From the NCBI RefSeq assembly GCF_002930615.1, contig NZ_PSNX01000016.1, positions 1 through 64,000 on the forward strand: DNA of 64,000 nt, given 5' to 3'. This stretch comes from Caldimonas caldifontis. GTDB taxonomy: Bacteria > Pseudomonadota > Gammaproteobacteria > Burkholderiales > Burkholderiaceae_C. Positions 1 to 9,111 of the stretch are shown here, piece by piece. The notes under the pieces are model-generated. The model searched no databases and was not told where the DNA came from. It saw only the letters and a list, made by a program, of their open reading frames with translations. Every line of letters begins with the position of its first letter. Within the stretch, counting starts at the first letter, position 1. Both the position numbers and the translations under genes were made by a program.

Positions 1-210
<210 letters not shown>

Positions 211-211
211 A

Positions 212-260
212 TCGACACGGGTTTGGGCGCACCCCGAAGGAACACCCAAACCCGTGTCGA
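212..260. repeat. 16-bp perfect inverted repeat between tRNA-Gly and tRNA-Thr
   Basis: Positions 212-227 and 245-260 are exact reverse complements (arm TCGACACGGGTTTGGG) around a 17-base loop. In the polycistronic precursor this would be a very stable hairpin in the 60-nt spacer between the two tRNAs. It has no U-tract, so it does not look like a terminator. A processing signal for tRNA maturation is a reasonable inference. Confidence 0.75.
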
Positions 261-270
261 CGGGTCTTGC

Positions 271-344
271 TGGAGCGGGAGACGGGAATCGAACCCGCGT
301 CATTAGCTTGGAAGGCTAAGGTTCTACCATTGAACTACTCCCGC
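271..344 (-). tRNA. glyT: tRNA-Gly (TCC anticodon)
   Basis: A 74-nt cloverleaf on the minus strand begins GCGGGAG and ends with the matching CTCCCGC-TCCA, so CCA is encoded. The anticodon is TCC. It is the second gene of the Tyr-Gly-Thr-tuf transcription unit. Confidence 0.97.
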
Positions 345-420
345 AAAGGAGTCGCTTCCCAACTCACCCGTCGCGCCCGTGCGCCAGCAAGATCGCACGA
401 ACGCCCAACATCGTTTCGCC

Positions 421-506
421 TGGTGGAGGGGGCTGGATTCGAACCAGCGTAGGCGTAAGCCAACAGATTTACAGTCTGCCCCCTTTAGCCACTCGGGCAC
501 CCCTCC
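421..506 (-). tRNA. tyrU: tRNA-Tyr (GTA anticodon)
   Basis: An 86-nt class II tRNA on the minus strand starts GGAGGGG and ends with CCCCTCC-ACCA. The anticodon is GTA, and a long variable arm typical of bacterial tRNA-Tyr is present. It is the first gene behind the promoter at 521-549. The E. coli operon has an extra tRNA-Thr before Tyr, and none is present here. Confidence 0.97.
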
Positions 507-520
507 GCGGCGAACCACAG

Positions 521-549
521 ATTATATGTTGAGTTTTCGTCGCTGCCAA
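521..549 (-). promoter_or_regulatory. Sigma70 promoter of the tRNA-tuf operon
   Basis: On the minus strand TTGGCA (544-549) is followed after exactly 17 bases by a perfect TATAAT (521-526). Transcription would begin near 514, a few bases before tRNA-Tyr. This is the best consensus promoter seen in the window and fits the strong expression needed for tRNA and EF-Tu. Confidence 0.88.
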
Positions 550-571
550 TGCCCCCACGCGCGATGCGCGC

Positions 572-1312
572 TCACCAGCGGATCTCGCCCCTGCCGCGGC
601 TGCTCAGCCAGGCATTGGCCTGGCTGAAGTGCCGGCACCCCAGGAATGGTGCAGGTGGACGGCGGGCCGACAGCGGCGAGGGGTGATTGCTGGCCAGGAT
701 GGCGTGCCGCGTGGTGTCGATCAGCGGGCACTTGGCCTGGGCGCTGGCGCCCCAGAGCAGAAAGACAGTGCCGCAAGAGGCCTCGGAGACGGCGCGGATC
801 AGCGCGTCGGTGAGGCCTTCCCACCCTCGGCCGGCATGGCTGGCGGGCTGACCGTCTTCCACCGTGAGCACGGTGTTGAGCAGCAACACCCCCTGCGCCA
901 CCCACCGGCTCAGGTCACCGCTGCTCGGCGATGGATTCCCCGTATCAGCCGAGACTTCTTGATAGATGTTGCGCAGGCTCGGAGGCAGGCGCTGCCCTTC
1001 AGGCACGGAGAAGGCCAGCCCCTGCGCCTGCCCAGGGCCGTGATAGGGGTCCTGGCCCAGGATGAGCACCTTCACCGCGCCGGGATCGCCCACCTGCAGC
1101 GCGCGGAACACCTGGGCGGGATAGACGATGGCGCCGTCGCGCATGCGCCCATCGACGAAGTCGATCAGGGACCGACCGGCCGGGCTGGCCCGGAAAGCGT
1201 CTGTGATGGGGCGCCAGCCCGCGCCCACACGATCGAAACAGGCGCCGAGCGGCTCGCGCAGACGGTTGTCCGCGGTGTGCGCAGCCGCAAACAGCGGGGC
1301 CTGAGCGCTCAC
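572..1312 (-). CDS. ung: Uracil-DNA glycosylase
   Basis: Family 1 uracil-DNA glycosylase, which removes uracil from DNA to start base-excision repair in the cytoplasm. The 246-residue product has the catalytic motif GQDPYH at 86-91 (Asp88) and the HPSPLS loop at 210-215 that contacts the minor groove. The GTG start overlaps the trpC stop as GTGA, so ung is the last gene of the trp operon here and is probably translationally coupled to trpC. A weak GCGCG hairpin follows the stop codon. Length is close to the family norm with a slightly extended N-terminus. Confidence 0.95.
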   Translation of the reverse strand: MSAQAPLFAAAHTADNRLREPLGACFDRVGAGWRPITDAFRASPAGRSLIDFVDGRMRDGAIVYPAQVFRALQVGDPGAVKVLILGQDPYHGPGQAQGLAFSVPEGQRLPPSLRNIYQEVSADTGNPSPSSGDLSRWVAQGVLLLNTVLTVEDGQPASHAGRGWEGLTDALIRAVSEASCGTVFLLWGASAQAKCPLIDTTRHAILASNHPSPLSARRPPAPFLGCRHFSQANAWLSSRGRGEIRW

Positions 1313-2097
1313 GCGAAAAGGGCCGCCAGGGCCTCACCAGGGTCGTCGGCGCGCATGAAGGCCTCGCCCACCAGGAAGGCATGGACCCCCGCGTTGCGCA
1401 TGCGCTGCACATCCGCGCGCCCGAGGATCCCGGATTCGGTGACCAGCAGGCGATCGGCTGGCACGGCGGGCAGCAGGGTCAGCGTGGTGTCGAGGCTCAC
1501 CTCGAAGCTGCGCAGGTTGCGGTTGTTGATGCCCACCAGCGGGGTCTTCAGGCGCAGGGCCCGATCGAGTTCGGCCCCGTCGTGCACCTCCACCAGCACG
1601 GCCATGCCCAGCCCGAGCGCCACCGCTTCGAGATCGGCCATCTGGGCGTCGTCCAGGCAGGCCGCGATCAGCAGGATGCAGTCGGCTCCCCACGATCGCG
1701 CCTCGAAGACCTGGTACTCGTCGATCATGAAGTCCTTGCGCAGCACCGGCAGCACGCAGGCGGACCGGGCCTCGCGCAAGTACTGCGGCGCGCCCTGGAA
1801 GAAGCGCTCGTCGGTGAGCACCGACAGGCAGGCCGCGCCGTGACGGGCGTAGCTCGCGGCGATCTCGGAGGGCACGAAGCGCTCGCGCAGCACGCCCTTG
1901 CTGGGGCTGGCCTTCTTGACCTCGGCGATCACGCCGGCGCCGCCGGCTGCGATGCGTTGGCGCAAGGCGCCGACGAAGTCACGCTGGCCGCCCAGCGCCT
2001 CGGCCTCGCGCCGCAGGCTGGGCAGGTCGCGCGCGCGGCGGGCCGCAACCACTTCTTCGCGTTTGACCTCGACGATGCGGTGCAGGATGTCGCTCAT
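1309..2097 (-). CDS. trpC: Indole-3-glycerol phosphate synthase
   Basis: Catalyses ring closure of CdRP to indole-3-glycerol phosphate in tryptophan synthesis. The 262-residue single-domain TIM barrel shows the characteristic [10 protein letters not shown] at 59-68 and the late VTESGI motif. I chose ATG at 2097 (MSDILHR), one base after the trpD stop and 5-8 bases after a GGGAAGG ribosome-binding site. A GTG five codons upstream lies inside trpD and is less likely. It is not fused to trpF, unlike the enterobacterial enzyme. Confidence 0.96.
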   Translation of the reverse strand: MSDILHRIVEVKREEVVAARRARDLPSLRREAEALGGQRDFVGALRQRIAAGGAGVIAEVKKASPSKGVLRERFVPSEIAASYARHGAACLSVLTDERFFQGAPQYLREARSACVLPVLRKDFMIDEYQVFEARSWGADCILLIAACLDDAQMADLEAVALGLGMAVLVEVHDGAELDRALRLKTPLVGINNRNLRSFEVSLDTTLTLLPAVPADRLLVTESGILGRADVQRMRNAGVHAFLVGEAFMRADDPGEALAALFA

Positions 2098-2098
2098 C

Positions 2099-3136
2099 TC
2101 AGGCCTTCCCACCCAGCTGCTGCGTGACGGCCACGAACTGGCTCAACTTGGCCAGGGCCTTGCCCGAGGCCACGGCTTCGCGGGCCAGGCGCACGCCCTC
2201 AGCGATGGACGGGGCCACGTTGGCGCAGTACAGGGCGCCCGCGGCGTTGAGCAGCACGATGTCGCGCACCGGCCCGTCCTCGTTGGCCAGCGCGCGCTGG
2301 ATGCACTGCACCGACTCCTCCTTGCTGGCCACGCGCAGCACACGGGCATCGTAGACCGGCAGGCCGAAGTCGGCCGGATGGATGCTGTACTCGCGCACCT
2401 CGCCGTCCTTGAGTTCACCGACCAGGGTCTCGCCGGACAGCGAGATCTCGTCCATGCCGTTCATGCCATAGACGATCATCACGTGCTCGGCGCCCAGGCG
2501 CTGCAGCACGCGCACCTGGATGCCCACCAGGTCGGGGTGGAAGACGCCCATGAGCTGGTTGGGGGCCCCCGCCGGGTTGGTGAGCGGGCCCAGGATGTTG
2601 AAGAGCGTGCGCACGCCCAGCTCCTTGCGCACCGGCGCGGCATGCTTCATGGAGCCGTGGTGGTTGGGCGCGAACATGAAGCCGATGCCGGTTTCGGCCA
2701 GGCAGGCCGCCACCTGGTCAGGCGCCAGATTGATGTTGGCACCCAGGGCTTCGAGCACGTCGGCGCTGCCGGTGCTGGACGACACGGCCCGGCCGCCATG
2801 CTTGGCCACCCGCGCGCCCGCCGCTGCCGCCACGATCATGGCGGCGGTGGAAATGTTGAAGGTGTGGGCTGCGTCGCCGCCGGTGCCGCACAGATCGACA
2901 AGGTGCGCCTTGTCGGCCACGGGCACGGGCGTGGCGAACTCGCGCATGACCTGCGCAGCGGCGGCAATCTCGCCGATGGTTTCCTTCTTCACGCGCAGGC
3001 CGATGGCCAGGGCGGCAATCATCACCGGCGACATCTCGCCGCTCATGATGCGGCGCATCAGGGCCAGCATCTCGTCGTGGAAGATCTCGCGGTGTTCGAT
3101 GACCCGGGTGAGGGCCTCGGTGTTGGTCATGGTCAT
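2099..3136 (-). CDS. trpD: Anthranilate phosphoribosyltransferase
   Basis: Transfers phosphoribose from PRPP to anthranilate, the second committed step of tryptophan synthesis. The 345-residue protein has the PRPP-binding CGTGGD motif at 83-88 followed by HTFNIST, and the family's [10 protein letters not shown] segment. It is a stand-alone protein, not fused to the trpG glutaminase. It starts 10 bases after trpG and ends one base before trpC, all on one transcript. Confidence 0.97.
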   Translation of the reverse strand: MTMTNTEALTRVIEHREIFHDEMLALMRRIMSGEMSPVMIAALAIGLRVKKETIGEIAAAAQVMREFATPVPVADKAHLVDLCGTGGDAAHTFNISTAAMIVAAAAGARVAKHGGRAVSSSTGSADVLEALGANINLAPDQVAACLAETGIGFMFAPNHHGSMKHAAPVRKELGVRTLFNILGPLTNPAGAPNQLMGVFHPDLVGIQVRVLQRLGAEHVMIVYGMNGMDEISLSGETLVGELKDGEVREYSIHPADFGLPVYDARVLRVASKEESVQCIQRALANEDGPVRDIVLLNAAGALYCANVAPSIAEGVRLAREAVASGKALAKLSQFVAVTQQLGGKA

Positions 3137-3146
3137 CGTGGCCTCC

Positions 3147-3728
3147 TCAATGCAGGTTCAGGAAGTTCTTCAGCATGGCGTGGCCGTGTTCGCTGAGGAT
3201 GGACTCGGGATGGAACTGCACGCCCTCCAGCGGCGTGCGCGTGCCGGCCAGGGCGGTGTGGCGCACGCCCATGATCTCGCCGTCGTCGGTGGTGGAGGTG
3301 ATCTCCAGCCCGGCCGGCAGGGTCTCGCGCTCGATGGCCAGCGAGTGGTAGCGCACCACGCTGAACTGGCGCGGCAGGCCGGTGTACACGCCCTTGCCGT
3401 CGGTGGTGATGGTGCTGGACTTGCCGTGCATCTGCACTTTGGCGCGCACGATGCGCCCGCCCAGGGCCGCGCCGATGCTCTGGTGGCCCAGGCACACGCC
3501 CAGGATGGGCAGCTGTCCGGTGAAGTGGCGGATGGCCTCGACGCAGATGCCGGCCTCGGCCGGTGAACACGGGCCGGGCGAGAGCACGAGGTGATCGGGT
3601 TTGAGGCCCGCAATGCCTTCGAGCGTGATCTCGTCGTTGCGGAAGACGCGCACCTCCTGGCCCAGTTCGCCGAAGTACTGCACGAGGTTGTAGGTGAAGG
3701 AGTCGTAGTTGTCGATCATCAGCAGCAT
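3147..3728 (-). CDS. trpG: Anthranilate synthase glutaminase component
   Basis: Class I glutamine amidotransferase that supplies ammonia to TrpE. The 193-residue protein begins [14 protein letters not shown], a start typical of the family. It has the nucleophile Cys79 in GVCLGHQ and the catalytic HPES near 170. The longer reading frame upstream runs through the end of trpE and lacks similarity, so ATG 3728 is preferred. The gene sits 17 bases after trpE and 10 before trpD. The same subunit may also serve p-aminobenzoate synthase, as in many bacteria. Confidence 0.97.
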   Translation of the reverse strand: MLLMIDNYDSFTYNLVQYFGELGQEVRVFRNDEITLEGIAGLKPDHLVLSPGPCSPAEAGICVEAIRHFTGQLPILGVCLGHQSIGAALGGRIVRAKVQMHGKSSTITTDGKGVYTGLPRQFSVVRYHSLAIERETLPAGLEITSTTDDGEIMGVRHTALAGTRTPLEGVQFHPESILSEHGHAMLKNFLNLH

Positions 3729-3745
3729 GACAGTCTCCTTCGCGC

Positions 3746-5230
3746 TCAGAAGCCTTCTTCGACCAGCTCGGCCGCGCGGATGAGTGCACGCGCCTTGACC
3801 TCGGTCTCGCGCCATTCCATCTCGGGCACCGAATCGGCCACCACGCCGGCCGCGGCCTGCACGTACAGGGTGTTGTCCTTGACGATGCCGGTGCGGATGG
3901 CGATGGCCACGTCCATGTCGCCGGCGAAGCTGAGGTAGCCGCAGGCGCCGCCGTAGATGCCGCGCTTGACGGGCTCGAGCTCGTCGATGATTTCCATCGC
4001 GCGGATCTTGGGCGCGCCGGTGAGGGTGCCGGCCGGGAAGCTGGCGCGCAGCACATCAAGGTTCGTCATGCCCGGCTTGAGCAGGCCTTCGACGTTGCTG
4101 ACGATGTGCATCACATGCGAGTAGCGCTCCACCACGAACGCCTCGGTCACCTGGACGCTTCCCGTCTGGGCGATGCGGCCGATGTCGTTGCGGGCCAGGT
4201 CGATGAGCATGAGGTGCTCGGCGCGCTCCTTGGGGTCGGCCAGCAGTTCCTCTTCCAGCGCCTTGTCCTGTTCGGGCGTGGCGCCGCGCGGGCGGGTGCC
4301 GGCGATCGGCCGGATGGTGATCTTTTCACCCTCGGGGGCATGCTCGTGGCGCACCAGGATCTCGGGCGAGGCGCCGACGATCTGGAAGTCGCCCATGTCG
4401 TAGAAGTACATGTAGGGCGAGGGGTTGAGCGAGCGCAGCGCACGGTACAGCGACAGCGGTGACTCCGTGTAGCGCTTCTTCAGGCGCTGGCCGATCTGCA
4501 CCTGCATCATGTCGCCGGCGGCAATGTATTCCTTCGCCCGGAGCACCGCGGCCAGGTAATCGTCCTTGGCGAATTCACGTTCCACCGCGTGCGAGACGCC
4601 ACGGCGCACGGGCGGGGCGGTGACGCTGTACTTCAGCTTGTCGGTGAGCTCGGCCAGGCGGCGCTTGGCGCGGAAATAGGCCTCGGGCTCGCGCGGGTCG
4701 GCATAGACGATGAGGTAGAGCCGCCCCGAGAGGTTGTCGATGACGGCCAGTTCCTCGGTCTGCAGCAGCAGGATGTCGGGGGTGCCGATGCCACCGTCCT
4801 TGCGCACCTTGGCCAGCTTGGGCTCGACGTAGCGCACGGTGTCGTAGCCGAAGTAGCCGGCCAGCCCGCCGCAAAAACGCGGCAGGCCCGGACGCAGCGC
4901 CACCTTGAAGCGCGCCTGGTACTGCGCAATGAAGTCCAGCGGATTGCCCTCATGGCTTTCGACGACCTGGCCGTCGGTGACCACTTCGGTGGTCCAGCCC
5001 GTGGTGCGCAGCAGGGTGCGCGCCGGCAGGCCGATGAAGGAGTAGCGCCCAAAACGCTCGCCACCCACGACCGACTCCAGCAGGAAGCTGTGGCGGCCCT
5101 GACCGGCGCCGTAGGCCAGCTTCAGGTAGAGCGAAAGCGGGGTTTCGAGGTCGGCAAACGCTTCGGCGATGAGGGGAATGCGGTTGTAGCCTTGCTGGGA
5201 CAGGCTCTTGAATTCGAGTTCGGTGATCAC
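3746..5230 (-). CDS. trpE: Anthranilate synthase component I
   Basis: Converts chorismate to anthranilate using ammonia from TrpG, and is feedback-inhibited by tryptophan in the family. The 494-residue protein begins with the betaproteobacterial pattern [18 protein letters not shown]. It contains the chorismate-binding core, including [11 protein letters not shown], the LARNDIGR segment and [13 protein letters not shown] chose GTG 5230 because a GGAGG lies 8 bases upstream; the open frame extends 45 bases further without a better start. It is the first structural gene behind a leader with a candidate Trp-rich peptide. Confidence 0.96.
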   Translation of the reverse strand: MITELEFKSLSQQGYNRIPLIAEAFADLETPLSLYLKLAYGAGQGRHSFLLESVVGGERFGRYSFIGLPARTLLRTTGWTTEVVTDGQVVESHEGNPLDFIAQYQARFKVALRPGLPRFCGGLAGYFGYDTVRYVEPKLAKVRKDGGIGTPDILLLQTEELAVIDNLSGRLYLIVYADPREPEAYFRAKRRLAELTDKLKYSVTAPPVRRGVSHAVEREFAKDDYLAAVLRAKEYIAAGDMMQVQIGQRLKKRYTESPLSLYRALRSLNPSPYMYFYDMGDFQIVGASPEILVRHEHAPEGEKITIRPIAGTRPRGATPEQDKALEEELLADPKERAEHLMLIDLARNDIGRIAQTGSVQVTEAFVVERYSHVMHIVSNVEGLLKPGMTNLDVLRASFPAGTLTGAPKIRAMEIIDELEPVKRGIYGGACGYLSFAGDMDVAIAIRTGIVKDNTLYVQAAAGVVADSVPEMEWRETEVKARALIRAAELVEEGF

Positions 5231-5294
5231 GGGGCCCTCCAGGCCTGGACGGGCGCTCCTAAGGAACGGCACCACCCCGGCGGGTCATGGGGAA

Positions 5295-5314
5295 AGGAAT
5301 CCTGCGGGATTCCT
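5295..5314 (-). promoter_or_regulatory. Hairpin in the trpE leader
   Basis: AGGAATCC and GGATTCCT form a perfect 8-bp stem with a 4-base loop. On the trpE transcript the stem is followed by TT and then CCCC, so it resembles an intrinsic terminator with a very poor U-tract. It lies between the leader peptide stop and trpE and is the best candidate for the switchable element of an attenuator. Confidence 0.4.
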
Positions 5315-5380
5315 GGGGCGCCGAACCCGTGCGGGCACGTCAGGACCCAACGGCCCGGCCGCGACACGGTGGACGGCAAA

Positions 5381-5461
5381 CTAAACCGGCGAATGCGGGC
5401 GACGCCAGGGCCAAGCTCCCCGGTCGTTCTGACCCCTGGTTAGTTTGCGCGACAGAAACAT
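5381..5461 (-). CDS. trpL: Candidate trp leader peptide (26 aa, Trp-Pro-Trp)
   Basis: A short frame on the trpE strand reads ATG to TAG with 26 codons. Residues 16-20 are A-W-P-W-R, giving two Trp codons separated by one Pro. Trp codons are rare in random frames, so the pair just before trpE is notable. The coding stretch is flanked by complementary arms (5438-5448 with 5376-5387, 11 of 12 paired with one bulge), and CCAGGG pairs with CCCTGG over the second Trp codon. No Shine-Dalgarno is visible and the ATG is only about 8 bases from the suspected -10, so translation may be leaderless. The role in attenuation is inferred. Confidence 0.45.
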   Translation of the reverse strand: MFLSRKLTRGQNDRGAWPWRRPHSPV

Positions 5462-5468
5462 GGCGTTG

Positions 5469-5477
5469 AGTGTAGCA
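5469..5477 (-). promoter_or_regulatory. Candidate extended -10 of the trp operon
   Basis: TGCTACACT on the minus strand fits an extended -10 (TGnTAnnnT). No good -35 hexamer is found 16-18 bases upstream. It would start transcription at about 5462, immediately before the leader peptide ATG. Confidence 0.35.
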
Positions 5478-5510
5478 GGGGGGCTCGAGGGTCTCTACCC
5501 CCACAAAACA

Positions 5511-5522
5511 ACGAACGTTCGT
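5511..5522. promoter_or_regulatory. 12-bp palindrome ACGAACGTTCGT between trp operon and CHI gene
   Basis: A perfect 12-bp palindrome lies in the divergent intergenic region, about 40 bases upstream of the suspected trp -10 and 95 bases before the plus-strand CHI-like gene. The shape suits a homodimeric repressor such as a TetR-family protein. The regulator is unknown and no such gene is adjacent. The rest of the 5231-5616 interval holds the leader elements listed separately. Confidence 0.4.
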
Positions 5523-5616
5523 GCGTTTTTACTGATGCGTTTCAGTCCGCGGTTCGGCACCATAAGGTGCCCGCGCAGCTTCGGCGACGGGCACTGTCCT
5601 GGAGAGTTGTACGACC

Positions 5617-6294
5617 ATGCCCAAGCGCCCCCTTCCCTCACCCGGCCCGCTGCTGCTGGCGCTGACCCTGATCACGGCCCCGAGTCTGGCGCTCGCCCAG
5701 GCCGCTCCTGCATCCACGGCACCGGGCGCCGCCGCAGCCGCGCCGAAGCGGGTGGTCGATGTGCTGGGCACGAAGTTCGATGGCGAGATCGGTGTGGCCG
5801 GACAGCGTCTGCAGCTCAACGGGGCGGGCGTGCGCTTTCGCGCCGTGTTCCGGGTGTACGCGGCCGGGCTGTACCTGGCCCAGAAGGCCGAGACGCCCGA
5901 GGCCGTGCTGAGTGCCCCGGGCCCGAAACGCCTGAACATCGTGATGCTGCGCGACATCGACGCCAACGAGCTGGGCAAGCTCTTCACCCGCGGGATGGAG
6001 AAGAACGCCACGCGCGAGGACTTCGTCAAAGCCATCCCGGGCACCATCAAGATGGGGGAGATCTTCGCCGCCAAGAAGAAGCTGGCCAGCGGCGAGTCCT
6101 TCCAGGTGGACTGGGTGCCCGGCCTGGGCACGGTCATCCTGATCAACGGCAAGCCCGCCGCCGAGCCCATCAAGGAGCCGGAGTTCTACAGCGCGCTGAT
6201 GAAGATCTGGCTGGGCAAGGACCCAGCCGATGCCAACCTGAAGGAGGCCCTGCTGGGCAAGGTGCCGCCGCCGGGGAACGAGACCGGCACCTAA
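5617..6294 (+). CDS. Secreted chalcone isomerase-like protein
   Basis: A 225-residue exported protein. The N-terminal 28 residues form a signal peptide ending ALAQA, followed by an Ala/Pro-rich spacer. The rest matches the bacterial CHI-fold family (Chalcone_3 type), with GVRFRAVFRVYAAGLYL near 70-85 and the FVKAIPGTIKMGEIF and DWVPGLGTVILINGK segments. The biochemical role of bacterial members is mostly unknown, and plant-type isomerase activity should not be assumed. GGAGAG precedes the ATG. The stop codon overlaps that of convergent gph by three to four bases. Confidence 0.82.
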   Translation: MPKRPLPSPGPLLLALTLITAPSLALAQAAPASTAPGAAAAAPKRVVDVLGTKFDGEIGVAGQRLQLNGAGVRFRAVFRVYAAGLYLAQKAETPEAVLSAPGPKRLNIVMLRDIDANELGKLFTRGMEKNATREDFVKAIPGTIKMGEIFAAKKKLASGESFQVDWVPGLGTVILINGKPAAEPIKEPEFYSALMKIWLGKDPADANLKEALLGKVPPPGNETGT

Positions 6295-6965
6295 GCCAGC
6301 CAGTCCTCGATCTGATCGAGCCGCTCGATGTGGGCCTGCGCCGGCACGGCGCGGACGTCCTCGCCATGGTTGTAGCCGTAGGTGACCAGCACGACCGGGC
6401 AGCCCGCAGCGTGGGCGGCCTGGGCGTCGTTGCTTGAGTCGCCGATCATCAGCGTGCGCGAGGGTTCGCTTTCGAGCGCCTCGCAGGTGCGCCACAGCGG
6501 CAAGGGGTCGGGCTTCTTGCGCTCGAAGGCATCCCCGCCAAAGACCTGCTCGAAGTAGCCGCACAGGCCCTTGCGCTCCAGCAGGGGTCTGGCAAAGGCC
6601 GTCGGCTTGTTGGTGAGGCAGGCCAGCCGCAGCCCACGCGAGCGCAGGCGATCCAGGCCTTCACGCACGCCGGGAAACACCTGCGCATGCTTGCCGTTGA
6701 TGTCCAGGTAGCGGGCCTGATAGCGGGTCCATGCCGTCTCGTAGAGACCAGCCTGCGCACCGACCTGCGCCAAGGTGCTGCGCAGCAGATGCTCGGAGCC
6801 CTTGCCGATCGTCCGCTCGACGAAGGCCCGGTCAACCGAGGGCAGACCCAGGTCGTTGAGGGTGTGATTCAATACCACGACGAAATCACCCAGGGTGTCC
6901 ACCAGGGTGCCGTCGAGGTCGAGGATGGCCGCGCGGGGCGAGGGAAAGATCGTCGATCGCTTCAT
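6291..6965 (-). CDS. gph: Phosphoglycolate phosphatase (HAD family)
   Basis: HAD-superfamily hydrolase that removes phosphoglycolate formed by oxidative DNA damage or Rubisco oxygenation. The 224-residue protein has the nucleophile and acid Asp16/Asp18 in DLDGTLVDT, the TNKPTAF motif, and the acidic GDSSNDAQAA motif near the C-terminus. I used ATG 6965; a GTG at 6974 with a GGGGA ribosome-binding site 4 bases before it is an alternative. In related genomes gph normally follows rpe in one operon. Here an antisense glycosyltransferase gene separates them. Confidence 0.9.
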   Translation of the reverse strand: MKRSTIFPSPRAAILDLDGTLVDTLGDFVVVLNHTLNDLGLPSVDRAFVERTIGKGSEHLLRSTLAQVGAQAGLYETAWTRYQARYLDINGKHAQVFPGVREGLDRLRSRGLRLACLTNKPTAFARPLLERKGLCGYFEQVFGGDAFERKKPDPLPLWRTCEALESEPSRTLMIGDSSNDAQAAHAAGCPVVLVTYGYNHGEDVRAVPAQAHIERLDQIEDWLA

Positions 6966-7042
6966 AGGCGACACAGTATCCCCGAGCCGCGCGGGATGCG
7001 TCGCGACCGGTCTCCAGGTCTCTTGCCCAGATTCACGACAAC

Positions 7043-8020
7043 ATGGCAGATGAAGATCGAGGGTGGCGACGTCATGTCGCTCGCTGGCAGCGTTCGCTGC
7101 GCAAGCCCTGGCGCCACAAACTGGCCTCGGTGGGGCATGGCCTCAGGCGCTTGATCGGCCCGGCGCACGTGCATTGGCGCTGGCGGCTGAAGGATCGTCA
7201 ACCGCCCCGCCCTCACGGCCTGCCGGGTGAACTGGTGGTCAGTCTCACCTCGTTTCCTGGACGCTTCGGGCTCCTGCACCTGACGCTGATGAGCCTGCTG
7301 TGCCAGACCGTGCGGCCGGACCGTGTGGTGCTGTGGGTGGACGAGGCGTTTGCCGAGCAGGTGCCGGACAAGGTCCGTGCACTCGAACCCCACGGCCTGA
7401 GCATCCGGACCTGGCCAGACCCGATCAGAAGCTACATGAAGATCGTGCCGACCCTTGCTCAGTGGCCGGATGCCACCGTGGTGACGGCCGACGACGACAT
7501 CCACTACTGGCCCACATGGCTGGAGGAGATGCTTGCAGTGTCCTCTGAGGCACCCGGCTCGGTCGTTTGCCACCGAGCCCATCGGATCGTTCACGACGAC
7601 GCGGGCCGGATGCGTCCCTACAAGGAGTGGCGCTGGGGTGTGGAGGGGCCGGCCCGTGGGCTTGACCTGTTCTTCACGGGCGTCGGCGGCGTGCTTTACC
7701 CCGCCGGAGCGCTGGCCCGCTGTGCCGCTGAGGGGGACCGCTACCGCGCGCTGGCGCCGCATGGTGACGACATCTGGCTGAACTGGATGACCCGCCTGCA
7801 GGGCTTGGATGTGGTCACCACCGGCCGAGGCCGCCATCTGGTGGCGTGGCTGGGCGGCCAGCGCTCGGGGCTGTACCGTCACAACGTGCGTGGCAACGGC
7901 AACGACGAGGCGCTGCGACGCATGACCGAGGCCTATGGTGAGGGGATGTTCCGGCCCGGCGGCGCCGCGCCGGATCAGGCCGACAGCCGCGCGCGCATGG
8001 CGTCGATCACCGCCTTGTAG
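7043..8020 (+). CDS. Putative glycosyltransferase
   Basis: The 325-residue protein has no signal peptide and looks like a GT-A-fold glycosyltransferase. It has a [11 protein letters not shown] start of the core near residue 66, an [19 protein letters not shown] helix-strand unit, and the acidic ADDDIHYWP motif near 152 where DXD metal ligands are expected. GVGGVLYP and HGDDIWLN follow. The acceptor is unknown. It runs opposite to its neighbours and its last 46 bases overlap the 3' end of rpe, splitting the usual rpe-gph pair, so it may be a later insertion. There is no obvious surface polysaccharide cluster nearby. Confidence 0.75.
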   Translation: MADEDRGWRRHVARWQRSLRKPWRHKLASVGHGLRRLIGPAHVHWRWRLKDRQPPRPHGLPGELVVSLTSFPGRFGLLHLTLMSLLCQTVRPDRVVLWVDEAFAEQVPDKVRALEPHGLSIRTWPDPIRSYMKIVPTLAQWPDATVVTADDDIHYWPTWLEEMLAVSSEAPGSVVCHRAHRIVHDDAGRMRPYKEWRWGVEGPARGLDLFFTGVGGVLYPAGALARCAAEGDRYRALAPHGDDIWLNWMTRLQGLDVVTTGRGRHLVAWLGGQRSGLYRHNVRGNGNDEALRRMTEAYGEGMFRPGGAAPDQADSRARMASITAL

Positions 8021-8652
8021 TCGGGCTGGCCAAAGATGGCGCTGCCGGCCACGAAGGTGTCGGCGCCGGCATCGGCCACCTGGCGGATGTTGTCGATCTT
8101 GATGCCGCCGTCCACTTCCAGGCGGATGTCGCGGCCGCTGGCGTCGATGAGCTTGCGCACCTGCTCGACCTTGCGCAGCGCCGACGGGATGAAGCTCTGG
8201 CCGCCGAAGCCGGGGTTGACGCTCATGATGAGCACGAGGTCCACCTTGTCGAGCACCCACTCCAGCACATCGAGGGGCGTGGCCGGATTGAAGACCAGGC
8301 CGGCCTGGCAGCCTTGGGCCTTGATGAGCTGCAGGGTGCGATCGACGTGGGCACTGGCTTCGGGATGGAAGCTGATGAGGTCGGCACCCGCCTTGGCAAA
8401 GGCCTGGGCCAGCGCATCGACCGGCTGCACCATCAGGTGCACGTCGATGGGCACGGGGCGGCCGTCGGGCGTCTTGGCATGCGGCTTGAGCGCCTGGCAG
8501 ACCATGGGTCCGAAGGTGAGGTTGGGGACGTAGTGGTTGTCCATCACGTCGAAGTGGATCCAGTCGGCACCGGCGGCGATGACGTGGCGCACTTCCTCGC
8601 CCAGGCGGGCGAAGTCGGCGGACAGGATGGACGGGGCGATGCGATAGGTCAT
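7975..8652 (-). CDS. rpe: Ribulose-phosphate 3-epimerase
   Basis: Interconverts ribulose-5-phosphate and xylulose-5-phosphate in the pentose phosphate and Calvin pathways. The 225-residue TIM barrel starts [14 protein letters not shown] and shows the metal and catalytic segments [28 protein letters not shown] and EVDGGI. The ATG at 8652 gives the usual family length; the open frame upstream is not similar. The 3' end overlaps the convergent glycosyltransferase gene by 46 bases. Confidence 0.96.
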   Translation of the reverse strand: MTYRIAPSILSADFARLGEEVRHVIAAGADWIHFDVMDNHYVPNLTFGPMVCQALKPHAKTPDGRPVPIDVHLMVQPVDALAQAFAKAGADLISFHPEASAHVDRTLQLIKAQGCQAGLVFNPATPLDVLEWVLDKVDLVLIMSVNPGFGGQSFIPSALRKVEQVRKLIDASGRDIRLEVDGGIKIDNIRQVADAGADTFVAGSAIFGQPDYKAVIDAMRARLSA

Positions 8653-8729
8653 GAGGCACTCCAGGGCAGGCGGATTGTAGAAGTCCGGCCGACACCAGGG
8701 AGGGCCCAGGGTTGCTACCATCCCGGGCC

Positions 8730-9107
8730 ATGAGTGCCTACGAATTCAGCGTTGACGTGCAGCCGCGCTACCTGCCGGAGCAGTCTGCCCCGGAGGAGGG
8801 CGTGTTCGCCTTCGCCTACACCGTCACCATCCGCAACACGGGCCAGGTGGCGGCGCAGCTGATTTCGCGGCACTGGATCATCACCGATGCCAACGGGCGC
8901 GTCGAGGAAGTGAAGGGGCTGGGCGTGGTGGGCCACCAGCCGCTGCTCAAGCCCGGCGAGGGCTTCGAATACACGAGCTGGACGCGGCTGGCCACACCGC
9001 GCGGCACCATGGGTGGCAGCTACTTCTGTGTGGCCGAGGACGGCGAACGCTTCGAGGCGCCCATCCCGGCGTTTTCGCTGGCCGCCCAGCGCAACAACCT
9101 GCACTGA
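8730..9107 (+). CDS. apaG: ApaG protein
   Basis: A 125-residue ApaG/CorD-domain protein with a fibronectin III-like beta-sandwich. Conserved segments are [20 protein letters not shown] and the [19 protein letters not shown] stretch. The family is linked to cobalt resistance and Mg2+ efflux in enterics and to diadenosine tetraphosphate in older literature, but its biochemical role is unsettled. It is divergent from rpe. The next gene starts 4 bases after the stop, so the two form an operon. A TGCTACCAT extended -10 lies at 8713-8721. Confidence 0.93.
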   Translation: MSAYEFSVDVQPRYLPEQSAPEEGVFAFAYTVTIRNTGQVAAQLISRHWIITDANGRVEEVKGLGVVGHQPLLKPGEGFEYTSWTRLATPRGTMGGSYFCVAEDGERFEAPIPAFSLAAQRNNLH

Positions 9108-9111
9108 GCGC

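Noticed and set aside
629-1843. Long plus-strand open frame across ung and trpC
   Set aside because: Antisense shadow of high-GC coding sequence. It lacks recognisable domains, and the minus-strand genes are certain.
1898-3196. 432-codon plus-strand frame across trpC/trpD
   Set aside because: His/Gly/Gln-rich composition typical of the reverse complement of GC-rich genes; trpC and trpD occupy the other strand.
6962-8731. 589-codon minus-strand frame covering the glycosyltransferase gene
   Set aside because: It is a shifted frame of rpe joined to the antisense of the glycosyltransferase, with no coherent domain; the two real genes explain the region.
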